64,000 nt of DNA from CAZWRV01 sp964636325. GTDB lineage: Bacteria; Verrucomicrobiota; Lentisphaeria; Victivallales; GWF2-50-93. A program made the translations under genes and the position numbers. Shown piece after piece: positions 17,343 through 25,939 of the stretch. Position 1 is the first letter of the stretch, and each line of letters opens with the position of its first letter. The stretch is from contig CAZWRV010000023.1 of the NCBI GenBank assembly GCA_964636325.1, positions 1 to 64,000 of the forward strand. Direction: 5' to 3'. The notes below the pieces were generated by a model. The model was given only the letters and a program-made list of their open reading frames with translations, ran no database searches and had not been told where the DNA came from.

Positions 17343-17420
17343 AGGGTTGAGCCGCTTGCCTCGTCGCAGTCCGACGAAGACGGGAGCTCAACCGCTGCTC
17401 AGCACGGCTTCGCCCTCCAT
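17343..17420 (+). repeat. dispersed repeat, family R4
   Basis: Begins AGGGTTGAGCCGCTTGCC and ends GCTCAGCACGGCTTCGCCC-TCCAT, matching 1-52 (opposite strand) and 52903-52950. This copy carries about 25 extra central bases with GTCGCAGTCCGACGAAGAC. No gene is seen in 17281-17496. Confidence 0.7.
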
Positions 17421-17496
17421 ATGTCTACGCAGCATTATTGCACCATTTCCGCCGCCGGGCGCGGGGGGTTTTGATTGTCAAAACCGCATTCTCGGT

Positions 17497-17865
17497 TTAT
17501 CGCCGGCAGAGCTTCAAGGTTCGGTTTTTTTCCTTTTCATTCCTCACCTTGAGCGTCCGTTCCAGGACAGGCAGGACGGCCAAATCCTTGTCCTGTCCGG
17601 CAAGCTTCTTGCTCCTGATAATGTCTTCTAGAGATGCGATGTTCAAGCTGTAGCAGCCGCCGAAAGAAACCTTGGTGCTTCTTCTCATGAGATCGGCAAG
17701 CGACTTGACTCCAAGGACGCTTCTTATGAAATCCAAGGAGATACCTTTTTCCGGCGCCTGTATCTGATAAAAAGCGCCGAAGCTGATCAGCTCCGCATCC
17801 AAATGCCTGTCAACAAGTTCCAGCTTGGAAGCTGCATCGTCCGCTTCCCCGATTGGGATGTTCAT
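17497..17865 (-). pseudogene. C-terminal fragment of a nucleotidyltransferase-like protein
   Basis: A 122-residue reading frame that resembles the C-terminal part of small nucleotidyltransferases of the AbiEii/MNT-like type: a region like ISLDFIRSVLGVKSLADLMR, then SLNIASLEDIIRSKKLAGQD and KDLAVLPVLERTL. In that family the C-terminus reads roughly 'D-L-x-A-L-I-x-x-K-x-A-x-G-R-x-K-D-L'. The catalytic GS-x(n)-DxD motif belongs upstream and is missing; about 30 bp beyond the presumed start an R6 repeat (17893) occupies the space. I read it as a 5'-truncated remnant. It could be a small expressed protein, but I cannot support a function. Confidence 0.5.
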
Positions 17866-17892
17866 GCTCGCGAAGCCATTTGTCCGTGTGAA

Positions 17893-17990
17893 ACAAGTAT
17901 TTTGCGCACGCCGTGCGTAAAAAAACAGACTTCACTGGCCTCGGATGCTCTGAGACTGCTAATTGCGCGCGGCGCGCGCAAGCTACTTGT
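17893..17990 (+). repeat. dispersed inverted-repeat element, family R6, copy A
   Basis: About 98 bp bounded by AACAAGTATTTTGCGC and GCGCGCAAGCTACTTGTT, inverted relative to each other, with inner GC palindromes (CGCACGCCGTGCG, GCGCGCGGCGCGCGC). Related copies: 28455-28572 (reverse) and 61179-61310. It lies in the gap between the nucleotidyltransferase fragment and rhaA. Confidence 0.65.
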
Positions 17991-18145
17991 TTATGATCGA
18001 CAGAAGTGCGAAGTTCGCAGATGAGCGCTTCGTCCGCCCTCGTATGGGGCGGGAATCGGCCGAGCTGGTGCTCGGCATTCCCAGGAATGGAATTGCTCGA
18101 TGGAATCGGCTGAGCCGAACACAATCGACTCACGCCATCATCATT

Positions 18146-18234
18146 TCAAATTTCATCGCGCAGGATTTTGTCAGGGCGGAAGGGGCCAGTTCCCATCCCG
18201 CAAAGCTCGTAGACATACCCCGCATGAAATTTGA
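18146..18234. repeat. inverted-repeat pair downstream of rhaA
   Basis: TCAAATTTCATCGCG at the left and CGCATGAAATTTGA at the right form a 14-bp imperfect inverted repeat separated by about 60 bp, 11 bp beyond the rhaA stop. The outer ATTTCAAA resembles the ends of family R2, but the match is short. A role as a rhaA 3' structure is possible. Confidence 0.45.
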
Positions 18235-18244
18235 GCCGAAGCGC

Positions 18245-19504
18245 CTAGCGCTTCAGCAGGACATCCTTCTCGTATTTCCTGACTTCATCGAGCCATTCGG
18301 TTCCGGCGGGGACGCAATGGATTTCGCAGAAGCGCCTCCAGACGGCTGGGAAAGGCAGGGTCTTGGCCTCTTCCATGATGGCGAGGCGGCCTGTGAGGTC
18401 TCCGGAGCTTTCGAGCTTCTTGAGGAGCCCGGAAGGTTCGAGCATGGCGATGAGCAGGCTCTTGAGCGTGTTCCGCGAGCCGATCACCCAGGCGGCGACG
18501 CGGTTGATGCTGGCGTCGAAGTAGTCGAGGCCGATATGGACGCGGGAGAGGTAGTCGCCGCGGACGAGTTCCTCCGAAAGCGACTTCAGTTCGTCGGAGA
18601 GGATCACGACGTGGTCGCTGTCCCAGCGGATTCCGCGGCTGACGTGCAGGAGGATTTCATCCATGAAGAGCATGACTGCGGAAATCTTGTCCGCGACCGA
18701 TTCCGTGGGATGGAAGTGGCCGGTGTCGAGGGTGAGCAGCTTCCTGTTCTTGACGGCGTAGCCCATGTAGAACTCGTGGGAGCCGACGACATATGACTCC
18801 GAGCCGATTCCGAAGAGCTTGGGCTCGACGGCGTCGAGGTTGAGCTTCGGATCGATCTTCTTCTTGAAGACCTTGTCCAGGGAATCTTCGAGCCTTTCGC
18901 GCGGGGCCCTGCGGTCGGCGGGAATGTCCTTGCAGCCGTCCGGGATCCATACGTTGGTGACGCATGCCTTTCCGAGCTTCCTGCCGAACGAGGCTCCGAT
19001 CTCCCTGCATGCGACGCAGTGCTCTATCCAGAAGTCCCTGATTGCCTTGTCCTTGTGGCTCAGCGTGAAACCGTCCGAGGCGTTGGGATGAGAGAAGCAT
19101 GTGGGATTGAAGTCGAGGCCGAGGCCGTTCGCCTTCGCCCATGCGGCCCAGTTGGAGAAGTGTTCCGGGAGGAGCTTGTTCCGCTCGACCTTTTTGCCGC
19201 CTGTCTCCGCGTAGATGGCGTGGAGGTTGACCCTGTGCTTGCCCGGGATGAGGGATAGAGCCTTTTCGAAGTCGGAGCGGAGCTGCTCGGCGGTCCTGGC
19301 CTTGCCGGGATAGTTGCCTGTGGCCTGGAGGCCGCCGTCGAGCGAGCCCGACCCCTCGAATCCGCCGACGTCGTCGCCCTGCCAGCAGTGCAGCGAGATG
19401 CTCAGTTTCCCGAGCTTGTCCAGGGCCTTGTCGACGTCCACTCCGTAAGACGCATAGATTTCCTTCGCAGTTTCGTAGCATTTCACGCCGGCGATCTTCT
19501 TCAT
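18245..19504 (-). CDS. rhaA: L-rhamnose isomerase
   Basis: A 419-residue protein, the usual RhaA length, converting L-rhamnose to L-rhamnulose with a divalent metal in the cytoplasm. Landmarks: SISLHCWQGDDVGGFE, RVNLHAIYAETGG, GLDFNPTCFSHP, VWIPDGCKDIP, TLDTGHFHPTESVADKISA and GIRWDSDHVV, supplying the metal and substrate ligands. The start at 19504 overlaps the stop of the upstream acyltransferase by ATGA, so the two are translationally coupled. No rhamnulokinase, aldolase or rhamnose transporter is in the window. A longer in-frame start exists but would bury the overlap. Confidence 0.95.
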   Translation of the reverse strand: MKKIAGVKCYETAKEIYASYGVDVDKALDKLGKLSISLHCWQGDDVGGFEGSGSLDGGLQATGNYPGKARTAEQLRSDFEKALSLIPGKHRVNLHAIYAETGGKKVERNKLLPEHFSNWAAWAKANGLGLDFNPTCFSHPNASDGFTLSHKDKAIRDFWIEHCVACREIGASFGRKLGKACVTNVWIPDGCKDIPADRRAPRERLEDSLDKVFKKKIDPKLNLDAVEPKLFGIGSESYVVGSHEFYMGYAVKNRKLLTLDTGHFHPTESVADKISAVMLFMDEILLHVSRGIRWDSDHVVILSDELKSLSEELVRGDYLSRVHIGLDYFDASINRVAAWVIGSRNTLKSLLIAMLEPSGLLKKLESSGDLTGRLAIMEEAKTLPFPAVWRRFCEIHCVPAGTEWLDEVRKYEKDVLLKR

Positions 19505-20505
19505 GCTTTTCGCTCCTGTTTGTTTTCCGCCTTCTTGTCGTAGAATTTCGGGGGTGCGACCTTGGAATAGAACGGATATTTCGACTTCAGCTCCTCGGAT
19601 GCTTCCCGTGGAATATACAGCCATCTTTTATAAAGCCAAAGATACTGCTCGGGATATTCCCTGATGAGCGACTCGTTGATGCCGACGAGATCCTGTATCA
19701 ACTCCTCGTCGCTGGCATATTCGGAGGGCTTCTTTGGCAGTTCCCTTGTATACATGCTGTATCTGCGTCCTTTGCGGATGCAGCCGCCGACGGCGACGGC
19801 GACGTTGAATTTGCGTGCGAACATGGCGGGGGCGCGGCTCGTGGAGACAGGAAGACCGAAGAGGTCCGCGAAGACTCCGCCGTCGCGGGCCCTGGTGTTC
19901 TGGTCGATGAGGGTGGCGATGAAGCAGCCGCTCTTTAGCGCCTTGATCATCCCCTTCACAGCCCCCTTGTCGGGGATCACCATGTTGCCCTCGGACATCC
20001 GCGAGCGCATGATGAGCCTGTCTATGTAGGGGTTGTTGATTGGGCGGTAGACGACGGCGAATGGGATTTCCGAATACTGCTTGAACTTGAAGCCGGCGAG
20101 CTCCCAGTTGCCGAGGTGCGGGGTGACCCATATCAGCCCCCTGCCCGCCTCCCTCGCCCGGCATGTGAGATTCCAGCATTCCTCAGGGAAGTCGACAAGA
20201 TCCCTGATCTCCCTTGACTTCCCGGAGAACCACAGGAATTCGAGGACGGTGAGGACGATGTTCGAACAGTTCTCGCGGGCGAGCCGCCTCACTTCCGCCC
20301 TGTCCTTCTCCGGGAAGGCTGTCCTTATGTTGGCGATGATGAGCCTCCTTATGATTGGGATGGCGAAGAGCACGGCGCCCGCGGCCGAGGACAGCGTGAA
20401 CAGCATGGAATGCGGTAGCGGACGTATGGCGCAATATGCCGTCATCGCTCCGGCATATTCAAACATGTATCGGATTTTCCTGAAGGGTCTGCTGATGGAC
20501 TTCAC
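19501..20505 (-). CDS. LpxL/HtrB-like lipid A acyltransferase family protein
   Basis: A 334-residue protein of the lysophospholipid acyltransferase superfamily, LpxL branch. The N-terminus has a hydrophobic segment (about 25-52). The catalytic dyad is in WVTPHLGNWELAGF (H-x4-E), followed by VVYRPINNPYIDRLIMRSR and LIDQNTRARDGGVFADLFG, then YLWLYKRWLYIP near the end. Such enzymes add secondary acyl chains to lipid A at the inner membrane, supporting a Gram-negative envelope. The stop overlaps the rhaA start (ATGA), an unexpected pairing of envelope and sugar genes. Confidence 0.9.
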   Translation of the reverse strand: MKSISRPFRKIRYMFEYAGAMTAYCAIRPLPHSMLFTLSSAAGAVLFAIPIIRRLIIANIRTAFPEKDRAEVRRLARENCSNIVLTVLEFLWFSGKSREIRDLVDFPEECWNLTCRAREAGRGLIWVTPHLGNWELAGFKFKQYSEIPFAVVYRPINNPYIDRLIMRSRMSEGNMVIPDKGAVKGMIKALKSGCFIATLIDQNTRARDGGVFADLFGLPVSTSRAPAMFARKFNVAVAVGGCIRKGRRYSMYTRELPKKPSEYASDEELIQDLVGINESLIREYPEQYLWLYKRWLYIPREASEELKSKYPFYSKVAPPKFYDKKAENKQERKA

Positions 20506-20703
20506 GTGATAATCCCATGTCCCAAGAATTTAACAGGGAGTGAATATACACCGTTGGCGGATATACTCCATAGGCGTAAATCCACAGCATCCGAGGCAAT
20601 TTCAAAAAGCGGTTGAATAGGATTCAACCCTCCATCTACTATGCCCGTTTCGGGCGCACGAGGGCGGAATTCTATTCCGCCGTTTTTAAATATTTTTCCA
20701 AGG
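20506..20703. other. intergenic region with hairpin and repeat fragments
   Basis: No gene is seen. It contains a perfect hairpin GGCGGAAT/ATTCCGCC (20663-20681) followed on the plus strand by GTTTTT, terminator-like but facing away from the flanking minus-strand genes, plus a fragment like the end of family R2 (GAGGCAATTTCAAAA near 20587) and a fragment of R4 (GGTTGAATAGGATTCAACCC). Confidence 0.55.
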
Positions 20704-21471
20704 CTATCCAGCGTAGGACGAGAAGTCCTTGAGCGCCTTTTCGAGGTCCTTGAGGACGTTTTCGCCGGGTAAGAACTCCATCCCCCACCAGCCATTGTAG
20801 CCGGCGGCGGCGACCTTCTTGACGATGTTCCTGTACTTGATATTGCCGTCGGCGAGGGGGAAGTCCCTCTTCGGGCTTTCCGCGACGTGGAGGTGGGCTA
20901 TGAGCGGCAGGTTGGCGCAGATGTCCTTGGCGGCGTCCTCGCCCATCCTCTCCATGTGGTATATGTCATACAGGACCTTGAGGTTAGGCGAGGCGACCTT
21001 TTTTGCGACCTCGAATCCGTATTTGGAGCTGTCGGCCTGGTAGTCGGCGTGGTCCGCGGTGTTGAACATCTCGAATATCAGCGTGACGCCTGCCTTTTCG
21101 GCGTCGCCGATGAGCTTCTTGATGCCGGCCACGCAGTTATTGATTCCGACCTCGTCCGGCTGCCCTTCCCTGTTCCCGCTGAAGATGATGACGTTGGGGA
21201 TGCCGTCCTTTTTGGCCTCTACGATGGACGCCTTGATCTGCGGCAGTATCTCCTTGTGGAGTTCAAGCCTGTTCAGCCCCTTGGTCATGCCGGGACCGGC
21301 CATGTTGATGATTTCAAGGCCGGCGTCGCGCGCGGCGTTCCTGCTCGCCGGGGGCGGCATTTCGATGGCGGTGTAGCCGATCTTGCGGAGCTCCTTGTAG
21401 AACTTTTCGGGAGCGAGGCCGGACTTGCCCGTGAAGCTCCAGTCCGCCGCGCTGAATTTCATCTTGCTCAT
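20704..21471 (-). CDS. hydroxypyruvate isomerase-like TIM-barrel protein
   Basis: A 255-residue xylose-isomerase-like TIM-barrel protein (AP endonuclease 2 superfamily). Motifs fit the hydroxypyruvate-isomerase/sugar-epimerase group: IGYTAIEMPPP, NVIIFSGNREGQ, VTLIFEMFNT, LKVLYDIYHMERMGEDAAKD, IAHLHVAESPKRDFP and WGMEFLPG, giving the Glu/Asp/His metal site. Members interconvert hydroxypyruvate and tartronate semialdehyde or epimerise keto-sugars; which one applies is unclear. AAGGAG sits 8 nt before the ATG. It is 198 bp away from the acyltransferase-rhaA pair on the same strand. Confidence 0.88.
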   Translation of the reverse strand: MSKMKFSAADWSFTGKSGLAPEKFYKELRKIGYTAIEMPPPASRNAARDAGLEIINMAGPGMTKGLNRLELHKEILPQIKASIVEAKKDGIPNVIIFSGNREGQPDEVGINNCVAGIKKLIGDAEKAGVTLIFEMFNTADHADYQADSSKYGFEVAKKVASPNLKVLYDIYHMERMGEDAAKDICANLPLIAHLHVAESPKRDFPLADGNIKYRNIVKKVAAAGYNGWWGMEFLPGENVLKDLEKALKDFSSYAG

Positions 21472-21494
21472 GCATTCATCTCCTTTTAATATTC

Positions 21495-21532
21495 ATACTC
21501 CTTTAGGCTGAAAAATTTACATTAAGGAGTAT
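21495..21532 (+). repeat. minimal deletion derivative of the 272-bp element (family R1)
   Basis: Only 38 bp: a left end ATACTCCTTTAGGCTGAAAA, then TTTACATT, joined to the right terminus AAGGAGTAT. It is followed by AACACA, as is the full copy at 42491-42762. The two termini are present without the interior, as expected for an internal deletion. Confidence 0.7.
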
Positions 21533-21644
21533 AACACAGTGATGGTTTGTTTCTTTTACCACTTGAAAAGTATACCAATAGTCTTCTGCCTGCAAGTGTT
21601 GGCGGTGCCATAGGCCTCCTTTAGTTGCCCGGGGCTGAACCGGA

Positions 21645-21682
21645 AAATATTCAGTGAACTACGCCCTTTCACTGAATATTTA
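21645..21682. repeat. hairpin repeat, family R5, copy A
   Basis: AAATATTCAGTGAA and TTTCACTGAATATTTA form a 12-14-bp stem with a loop holding CTACGCCC. Near-identical copies are at 23403-23441 and 42877-42913. Apart from this and the R1 remnant, no gene is seen in 21472-21798. Confidence 0.8.
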
Positions 21683-21798
21683 CCTTGGACCGGTGGGTGA
21701 TGAGGCCCTTCAGGGCGAGTTTCCATAGATGAGCGTCACATTCAGGAGGTTCGCGGGATGTACGCATGGACCGTTCCGTAACGGCGCAATGGCGAGGG

Positions 21799-22677
21799 CT
21801 ATGTTTTCATCTCCGCGGACTCCGTGTCGCCGGCCAGATCCTGCCTCTCCTTTCTCCTGATGAAATATTCGCTTATCGGGCCGGAGAGGATGTAGCCGTT
21901 GATGGCGATCACGGTGACGAGGCTGAAATGGAAGAACAGGAGGATCAGGAATGCGAGGATGATCAGCATGCGGCTCCTGTTCCTGCGGGCTGACTGCAGC
22001 CACTTTCCGAAATGGACGTAGCGGATGTTGCTCACCATGAGTATGCCTAGGACGGCAGCGTAGACGGGCAGGATGTATAGGATCTGCCTGAGCTCCTTGG
22101 TGCTTATGCTGTAGTAGATCACCAGGCTGCAGACGCCTGCGGCGGCGCCGGGCGACGGGAGGCCGGTGAACTTCTCGGAGCTCTTCTTCTCGAGCATGGC
22201 ATGGACGTTGTATTTCGCGAGCCTGTTGGCGGCGCAGGCGATGTAGATTGCGCAGAAGGACCAGATTATGTAGAAGTCCGCGCTCCTCAGCTCCCTAAGC
22301 CTGTGCGCCATGATGGCTACGAGCACCGAGGGCGCCACTCCGAATGTGACCATGTCCGAAAGGGAGTCCATCTGCAGGCCGTGGATGCTCGCGGCGTTGA
22401 AAATTCTTGCGGCGAAGCCGTCAAGGGCGTCGAATATCATGGCCGCGAGTATTATCCAGGCGCTTATGGCCAGGACATGAGCGGGATCGGCCGACTCGTC
22501 GTTGTAGACGTGCAGGGTGTAGAGTATCGCCGCGAATCCGCAGAGCGAATTGCAGATCGTGAGGATGGTCGGCACCTTCTTCAGCCATCCGTTGTTCTTC
22601 AGGAAAAGCCTGAACTTGCCCCTGAAGCCCCTATGCGGGCCTTTCTCTGAACCTTGCAATGACGCTTGTTCCTGCAT
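21799..22677 (-). CDS. pssA: CDP-diacylglycerol--serine O-phosphatidyltransferase
   Basis: A 292-residue integral membrane enzyme that joins CDP-diacylglycerol and serine to form phosphatidylserine. The CDP-alcohol phosphatidyltransferase signature D-G-x2-A-R-x8-G-x3-D-x3-D is present as DGFAARIFNAASIHGLQMDS followed by LSD (residues about 85-107). Several hydrophobic helices follow, including YIIWSFCAIYIACAANRLA and MLIILAFLILLFFHFSL. The start overlaps the 3' end of psd by 47 bp; a later start is possible. Together with psd it makes phosphatidylethanolamine. Confidence 0.93.
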   Translation of the reverse strand: MQEQASLQGSEKGPHRGFRGKFRLFLKNNGWLKKVPTILTICNSLCGFAAILYTLHVYNDESADPAHVLAISAWIILAAMIFDALDGFAARIFNAASIHGLQMDSLSDMVTFGVAPSVLVAIMAHRLRELRSADFYIIWSFCAIYIACAANRLAKYNVHAMLEKKSSEKFTGLPSPGAAAGVCSLVIYYSISTKELRQILYILPVYAAVLGILMVSNIRYVHFGKWLQSARRNRSRMLIILAFLILLFFHFSLVTVIAINGYILSGPISEYFIRRKERQDLAGDTESAEMKT

Positions 22678-23332
22678 GGACCTTGTCGCCTGTCTTGACT
22701 GTTATCTCGAACTCCTGCCCCGCCGGCAGGTAGAGCTCCGTCCTCGAACCGAACTTTATCATGCCATAGCGCTGCCCCCTGCCGAGGCGGACGCCCGGTT
22801 CGGCATCGCACACTATCCTTCTGGCGACCGCGCCCGAGATCTGCCTGACCAGGATCGGGCAGCGGTGCCCGGCTATTTCAGCCTCGCCGACTATCGTGGC
22901 CGCCTCGTTTTCGGCGGAGGCCTGCGGATTGCGGGCGTCGTGGAACGCACCCTTCCTGTAGGACTTCTCAAGCACGGTGAGATCGCATGGCGCCCGGTTG
23001 ATGTGGACGTCGAAGACCGAGAGGAATATGCCGATCCTCACCGCGTTCTCCCCCTTGAAATATTCGTTCTCCTTCGCGTTGGCCACCAGCTCGATGTCCT
23101 TGACAACACCGTCGGCGGGGCTCAGGACAAGCGACGTGTCCTCCGGTATCCTCCTCTCCGGATCCCTGAAGAACAAGATGAACGACAGCCATACTAGGAT
23201 AGTAAAGGCTGTGATGCTGATTCCCGCCCTGATGTCGGCGAAATATGCCACCAGCATTCCGGCGACCACCAAGGCCAGCGCCAGGGTCCAGGCAACCGAA
23301 AGCTCCTTTTTAGCGTAAGAGGCAAACCTCAT
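22631..23332 (-). CDS. psd: phosphatidylserine decarboxylase proenzyme
   Basis: A 233-residue short-form (PSD-A) decarboxylase that converts phosphatidylserine to phosphatidylethanolamine at the membrane. Two hydrophobic stretches lie at about 12-32 and 38-55. Then come DPERRIPEDTSLVLSPADG, FLSVFDVHINRAPCDLTV and the self-cleavage site YGMIKFGSRTELYLP, in which the Gly-Ser bond is cut to make the pyruvoyl group. GGAGAG precedes the ATG. It overlaps pssA by 47 bp, so the pair is certainly co-transcribed. Confidence 0.94.
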   Translation of the reverse strand: MRFASYAKKELSVAWTLALALVVAGMLVAYFADIRAGISITAFTILVWLSFILFFRDPERRIPEDTSLVLSPADGVVKDIELVANAKENEYFKGENAVRIGIFLSVFDVHINRAPCDLTVLEKSYRKGAFHDARNPQASAENEAATIVGEAEIAGHRCPILVRQISGAVARRIVCDAEPGVRLGRGQRYGMIKFGSRTELYLPAGQEFEITVKTGDKVHAGTSVIARFRERPA

Positions 23333-23402
23333 CGTCTCTCCAAGTCCGGGCGGGCGACTGTTATTCGTTATCTGTTATCCGGCTACAGTTGACTCGCGAC
23401 CG

Positions 23403-23441
23403 TAAATATTCAGTGAACTACGCCCTTTCACCGAATATTCA
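23403..23441. repeat. hairpin repeat, family R5, copy B
   Basis: TAAATATTCAGTGAACTACG and CCCTTTCACCGAATATTCA form the same stem as copies at 21645 and 42877 with one substitution (C for T) in the right arm. The rest of the 207-bp gap holds TCCAATGTTCACAGC and CCGGCATCCTGTATCCGGCC strings and no gene. Confidence 0.78.
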
Positions 23442-23539
23442 CCTGGAACCTGCGGGCATCCAATGTTCACAGCTTCCAAATCCGGCATCCTGTATCCGGC
23501 CATTTATATACTACCGTAACGGCAATATGCAAATTGGGG

Positions 23540-25834
23540 TCACTCCGGCTTCGGTGCGTCGATGATCTTGCGGACTTCCGACAGCAGATCGTTGATCTTG
23601 TATGGCTTCTGAAGGAGTCTGAAGCCGCGCGCCCTTATTTCATCGCCGCGTGATCGCTCGTCGGTGTAGCCGCTTGTGAAGAGGACCTTGATGGCAGGCT
23701 TCATGGCAAGTATTCTTTCGGCCATGCTGAATCCGTTCATGTCGGGGAGGATGATATCGGAAAAAAGCAGGTCGAATCCGCCGTTCTGCTTCTCGAAGAC
23801 GGCGAGCGCCTCCTCCGCGTTCGCGGCAGGCGTGACGGCGTATCCGCGCGCCGAGAGCACCTTTGATGCGAAGTCTCGGACGCCCTTCTCGTCCTCGACA
23901 AGGAGCACCCTTTCGCTGCCGCCGGGCGGCGGCGTCTCCTCGATCTGCCGTGCGCCCTCATCGAGCTTGAGCTGGGGTTCCTCGATCTTGACGACAGGCA
24001 GGCATATCCTGAACGTGGTGCCCTCCCCCGGGACGCTGCGGACGTCTATCCATCCTTCGTGCTGGCGGACGATGCCGTAGACGGTTGCCAGGCCAAGGCC
24101 GGTGCCACGGCCGGGCCCCTTGGTCGTGAAAAACGGCTCGAACAGGTGCTTCAGCGTCTCGCCGTCCATGCCGCTGCCGGAGTCGGAGACGGTCAGGCAT
24201 GCGAAGCGGCCGGCCCTCATCTCGCTCTTCTCGGCAATATCCTCGTCCCTGAAGATGGCGCAGGAGGTGCCGATCCTGATCGTTCCGCCCTCAGGCATGG
24301 CGTCCTTCGCGTTCAGGACCAGGTTCATGAGGACCTGCTCCATCTGCGTGGAGTCGGCCATGACCGGCGGAATCTTTCCGAGGTCGTATGAGATCGAGAC
24401 GTTCGCGCCGGCGAAGCGCTGGAGTATTTTCTCGGAATTGGTTATGACCGAGTTCAGGTCTATCATCTTCCTTTCGATCATTCGTCTGCGGCTGAACGCC
24501 AGGAGCTGGCTTGTGAGCTCGGCCGCCCTCCTGGCCGCCTCCTTGATCTGTGCGACGTCGTCCCTCCTGGGGTCGCCCTCTTCGATCTGCGCGTGGAGGA
24601 GCTGCGAGTAGCCGGAGATCACCTGGATCAGGTTGTTGAAGTCGTGCGCGACCCCCCCCGCCAGCCGGCTGACGGCCTCCATCTTCTGGACCTGCAGGAA
24701 CTGCTCCTCCAGCTCCTTCCTCATCTTCTCCTTCTCTATCATGTCCAGGGCGTAGGAGACGCTCTGCCCCACCTCGTCAAGCAGCCGGACGCCGTCGTCG
24801 CCGAAGAAGCCGGCCGTGGACGCGAAGACGCAAAGGACGCCCGAGACCTTGTTGGAGTGGACGAACGGCACCACGGCCGTGGACAGGTAGTTCCTCTTCA
24901 CAGCTTCGACGCGCCATGAGGCCACCCGAGGCTCGCTCCTTATGTCGTTGCATACGACGCTCTTCCTGTCCTCGATGGCTGTGCCGACCGGGAAGCTCCC
25001 CTTGCCGGAGCCGAACTCCGGGAAACGCGCCAGCGAGAGGAATCCGTCCTCGTAGCCGGACGAGCAGAGCGGCCTCAGGCCCGCCGAGTCAACGACCCCG
25101 ATCCAGGCCATTCGGAAGCCTCCGTCGTCCACGGTGATCCTGCATATCTCCTTGAGCAGCTCGAACTTCTTCTGTATGCGGTATATGGCCCCGTTGCATC
25201 TGCTCAGCACGGAGTAGAGCCTGTTGAGGTTCTGTATCCTTTCGCGGGCCGACTTCTCGTCCTCCATCAGGCTCAGCAGGGCGATGCGCGAGCGCTCGGA
25301 AGTCTCGAAGAGGCTCCCGACCCTCCTTGACGTCTCCCTCAGCCTCTTCTCCACGGCCGCATCGGCCTCGATCTTCCTCTCCTCATCGGATATTGTTCCC
25401 AGGTCGAACTCCACCAAGGCCGCGGCATAGGAGAGGAACCTTCTCCGCCTCTCGCCCATGCCCCCCGGCCTCCTGTCCATGGCGCAGAGCGCGCCGAAAA
25501 CTCTTCCGTCCCGCCAGCGGAGCGGGAAGCCGAGGTATGAGATCATCCCCTGCCGGGCGCTGGGCTCGTTCCTCCACTTCTCGTCGGCGGACGCGTCGGG
25601 AACCTCCAGCGGCGCCTTGTTCTCTATCACAGCCTCGCTGAAAAGCCCGGCGCCCACTAGCAGGCGCTCCCCCTTCTTGAACGGGCTGCCCTCGTTCCTG
25701 CTCGACAGGAAAATCTCAAGATGCGGATTGTCAAGCCTGACCAGCAGCACCGACGGTACTTCCATCATTTCCGCGGCGACATCCAGCAGCTCCTGCCACT
25801 TCCTCGTGAACTCTTCCTTTATGGCTGTATTCAT
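23540..25834 (-). CDS. hybrid sensor histidine kinase (GAF-GAF-HisKA-HATPase-REC)
   Basis: A 764-residue soluble signalling protein. Two GAF-like domains span about 10-150 and 225-370 (for example YLGFPLRWRDGRVFGALCAM; STAVVPFVHSNKVSGVLCVF), with coiled-coil linkers. The HisKA H-box is MEAVSRLAGGVAHDFNNLIQ, with the phosphorylated His at about 398. The ATPase has NLVLNAKDAMPEGG (N box), DSGSGMDGETLKHLFEPFFT and GRGTGLGLATVYGIVRQHEG. The C-terminal receiver has LLVEDE, the phospho-acceptor Asp in FSDIILPDMNG, and a late Lys (QKPYKI). There is no transmembrane segment and no DNA-binding output. The neighbouring membrane sensor lacks a kinase and may feed signal to it. Confidence 0.92.
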   Translation of the reverse strand: MNTAIKEEFTRKWQELLDVAAEMMEVPSVLLVRLDNPHLEIFLSSRNEGSPFKKGERLLVGAGLFSEAVIENKAPLEVPDASADEKWRNEPSARQGMISYLGFPLRWRDGRVFGALCAMDRRPGGMGERRRRFLSYAAALVEFDLGTISDEERKIEADAAVEKRLRETSRRVGSLFETSERSRIALLSLMEDEKSARERIQNLNRLYSVLSRCNGAIYRIQKKFELLKEICRITVDDGGFRMAWIGVVDSAGLRPLCSSGYEDGFLSLARFPEFGSGKGSFPVGTAIEDRKSVVCNDIRSEPRVASWRVEAVKRNYLSTAVVPFVHSNKVSGVLCVFASTAGFFGDDGVRLLDEVGQSVSYALDMIEKEKMRKELEEQFLQVQKMEAVSRLAGGVAHDFNNLIQVISGYSQLLHAQIEEGDPRRDDVAQIKEAARRAAELTSQLLAFSRRRMIERKMIDLNSVITNSEKILQRFAGANVSISYDLGKIPPVMADSTQMEQVLMNLVLNAKDAMPEGGTIRIGTSCAIFRDEDIAEKSEMRAGRFACLTVSDSGSGMDGETLKHLFEPFFTTKGPGRGTGLGLATVYGIVRQHEGWIDVRSVPGEGTTFRICLPVVKIEEPQLKLDEGARQIEETPPPGGSERVLLVEDEKGVRDFASKVLSARGYAVTPAANAEEALAVFEKQNGGFDLLFSDIILPDMNGFSMAERILAMKPAIKVLFTSGYTDERSRGDEIRARGFRLLQKPYKINDLLSEVRKIIDAPKPE

Positions 25835-25939
25835 TCCGGTCCGGCTCCAAACACCACGGGCATAATTCCGCCTATGTGGAATCTATTGTCATCAAGCTTC
25901 TTCAGCCCAATGTTCGATGCTGAATGTTCAATGTTCTCC

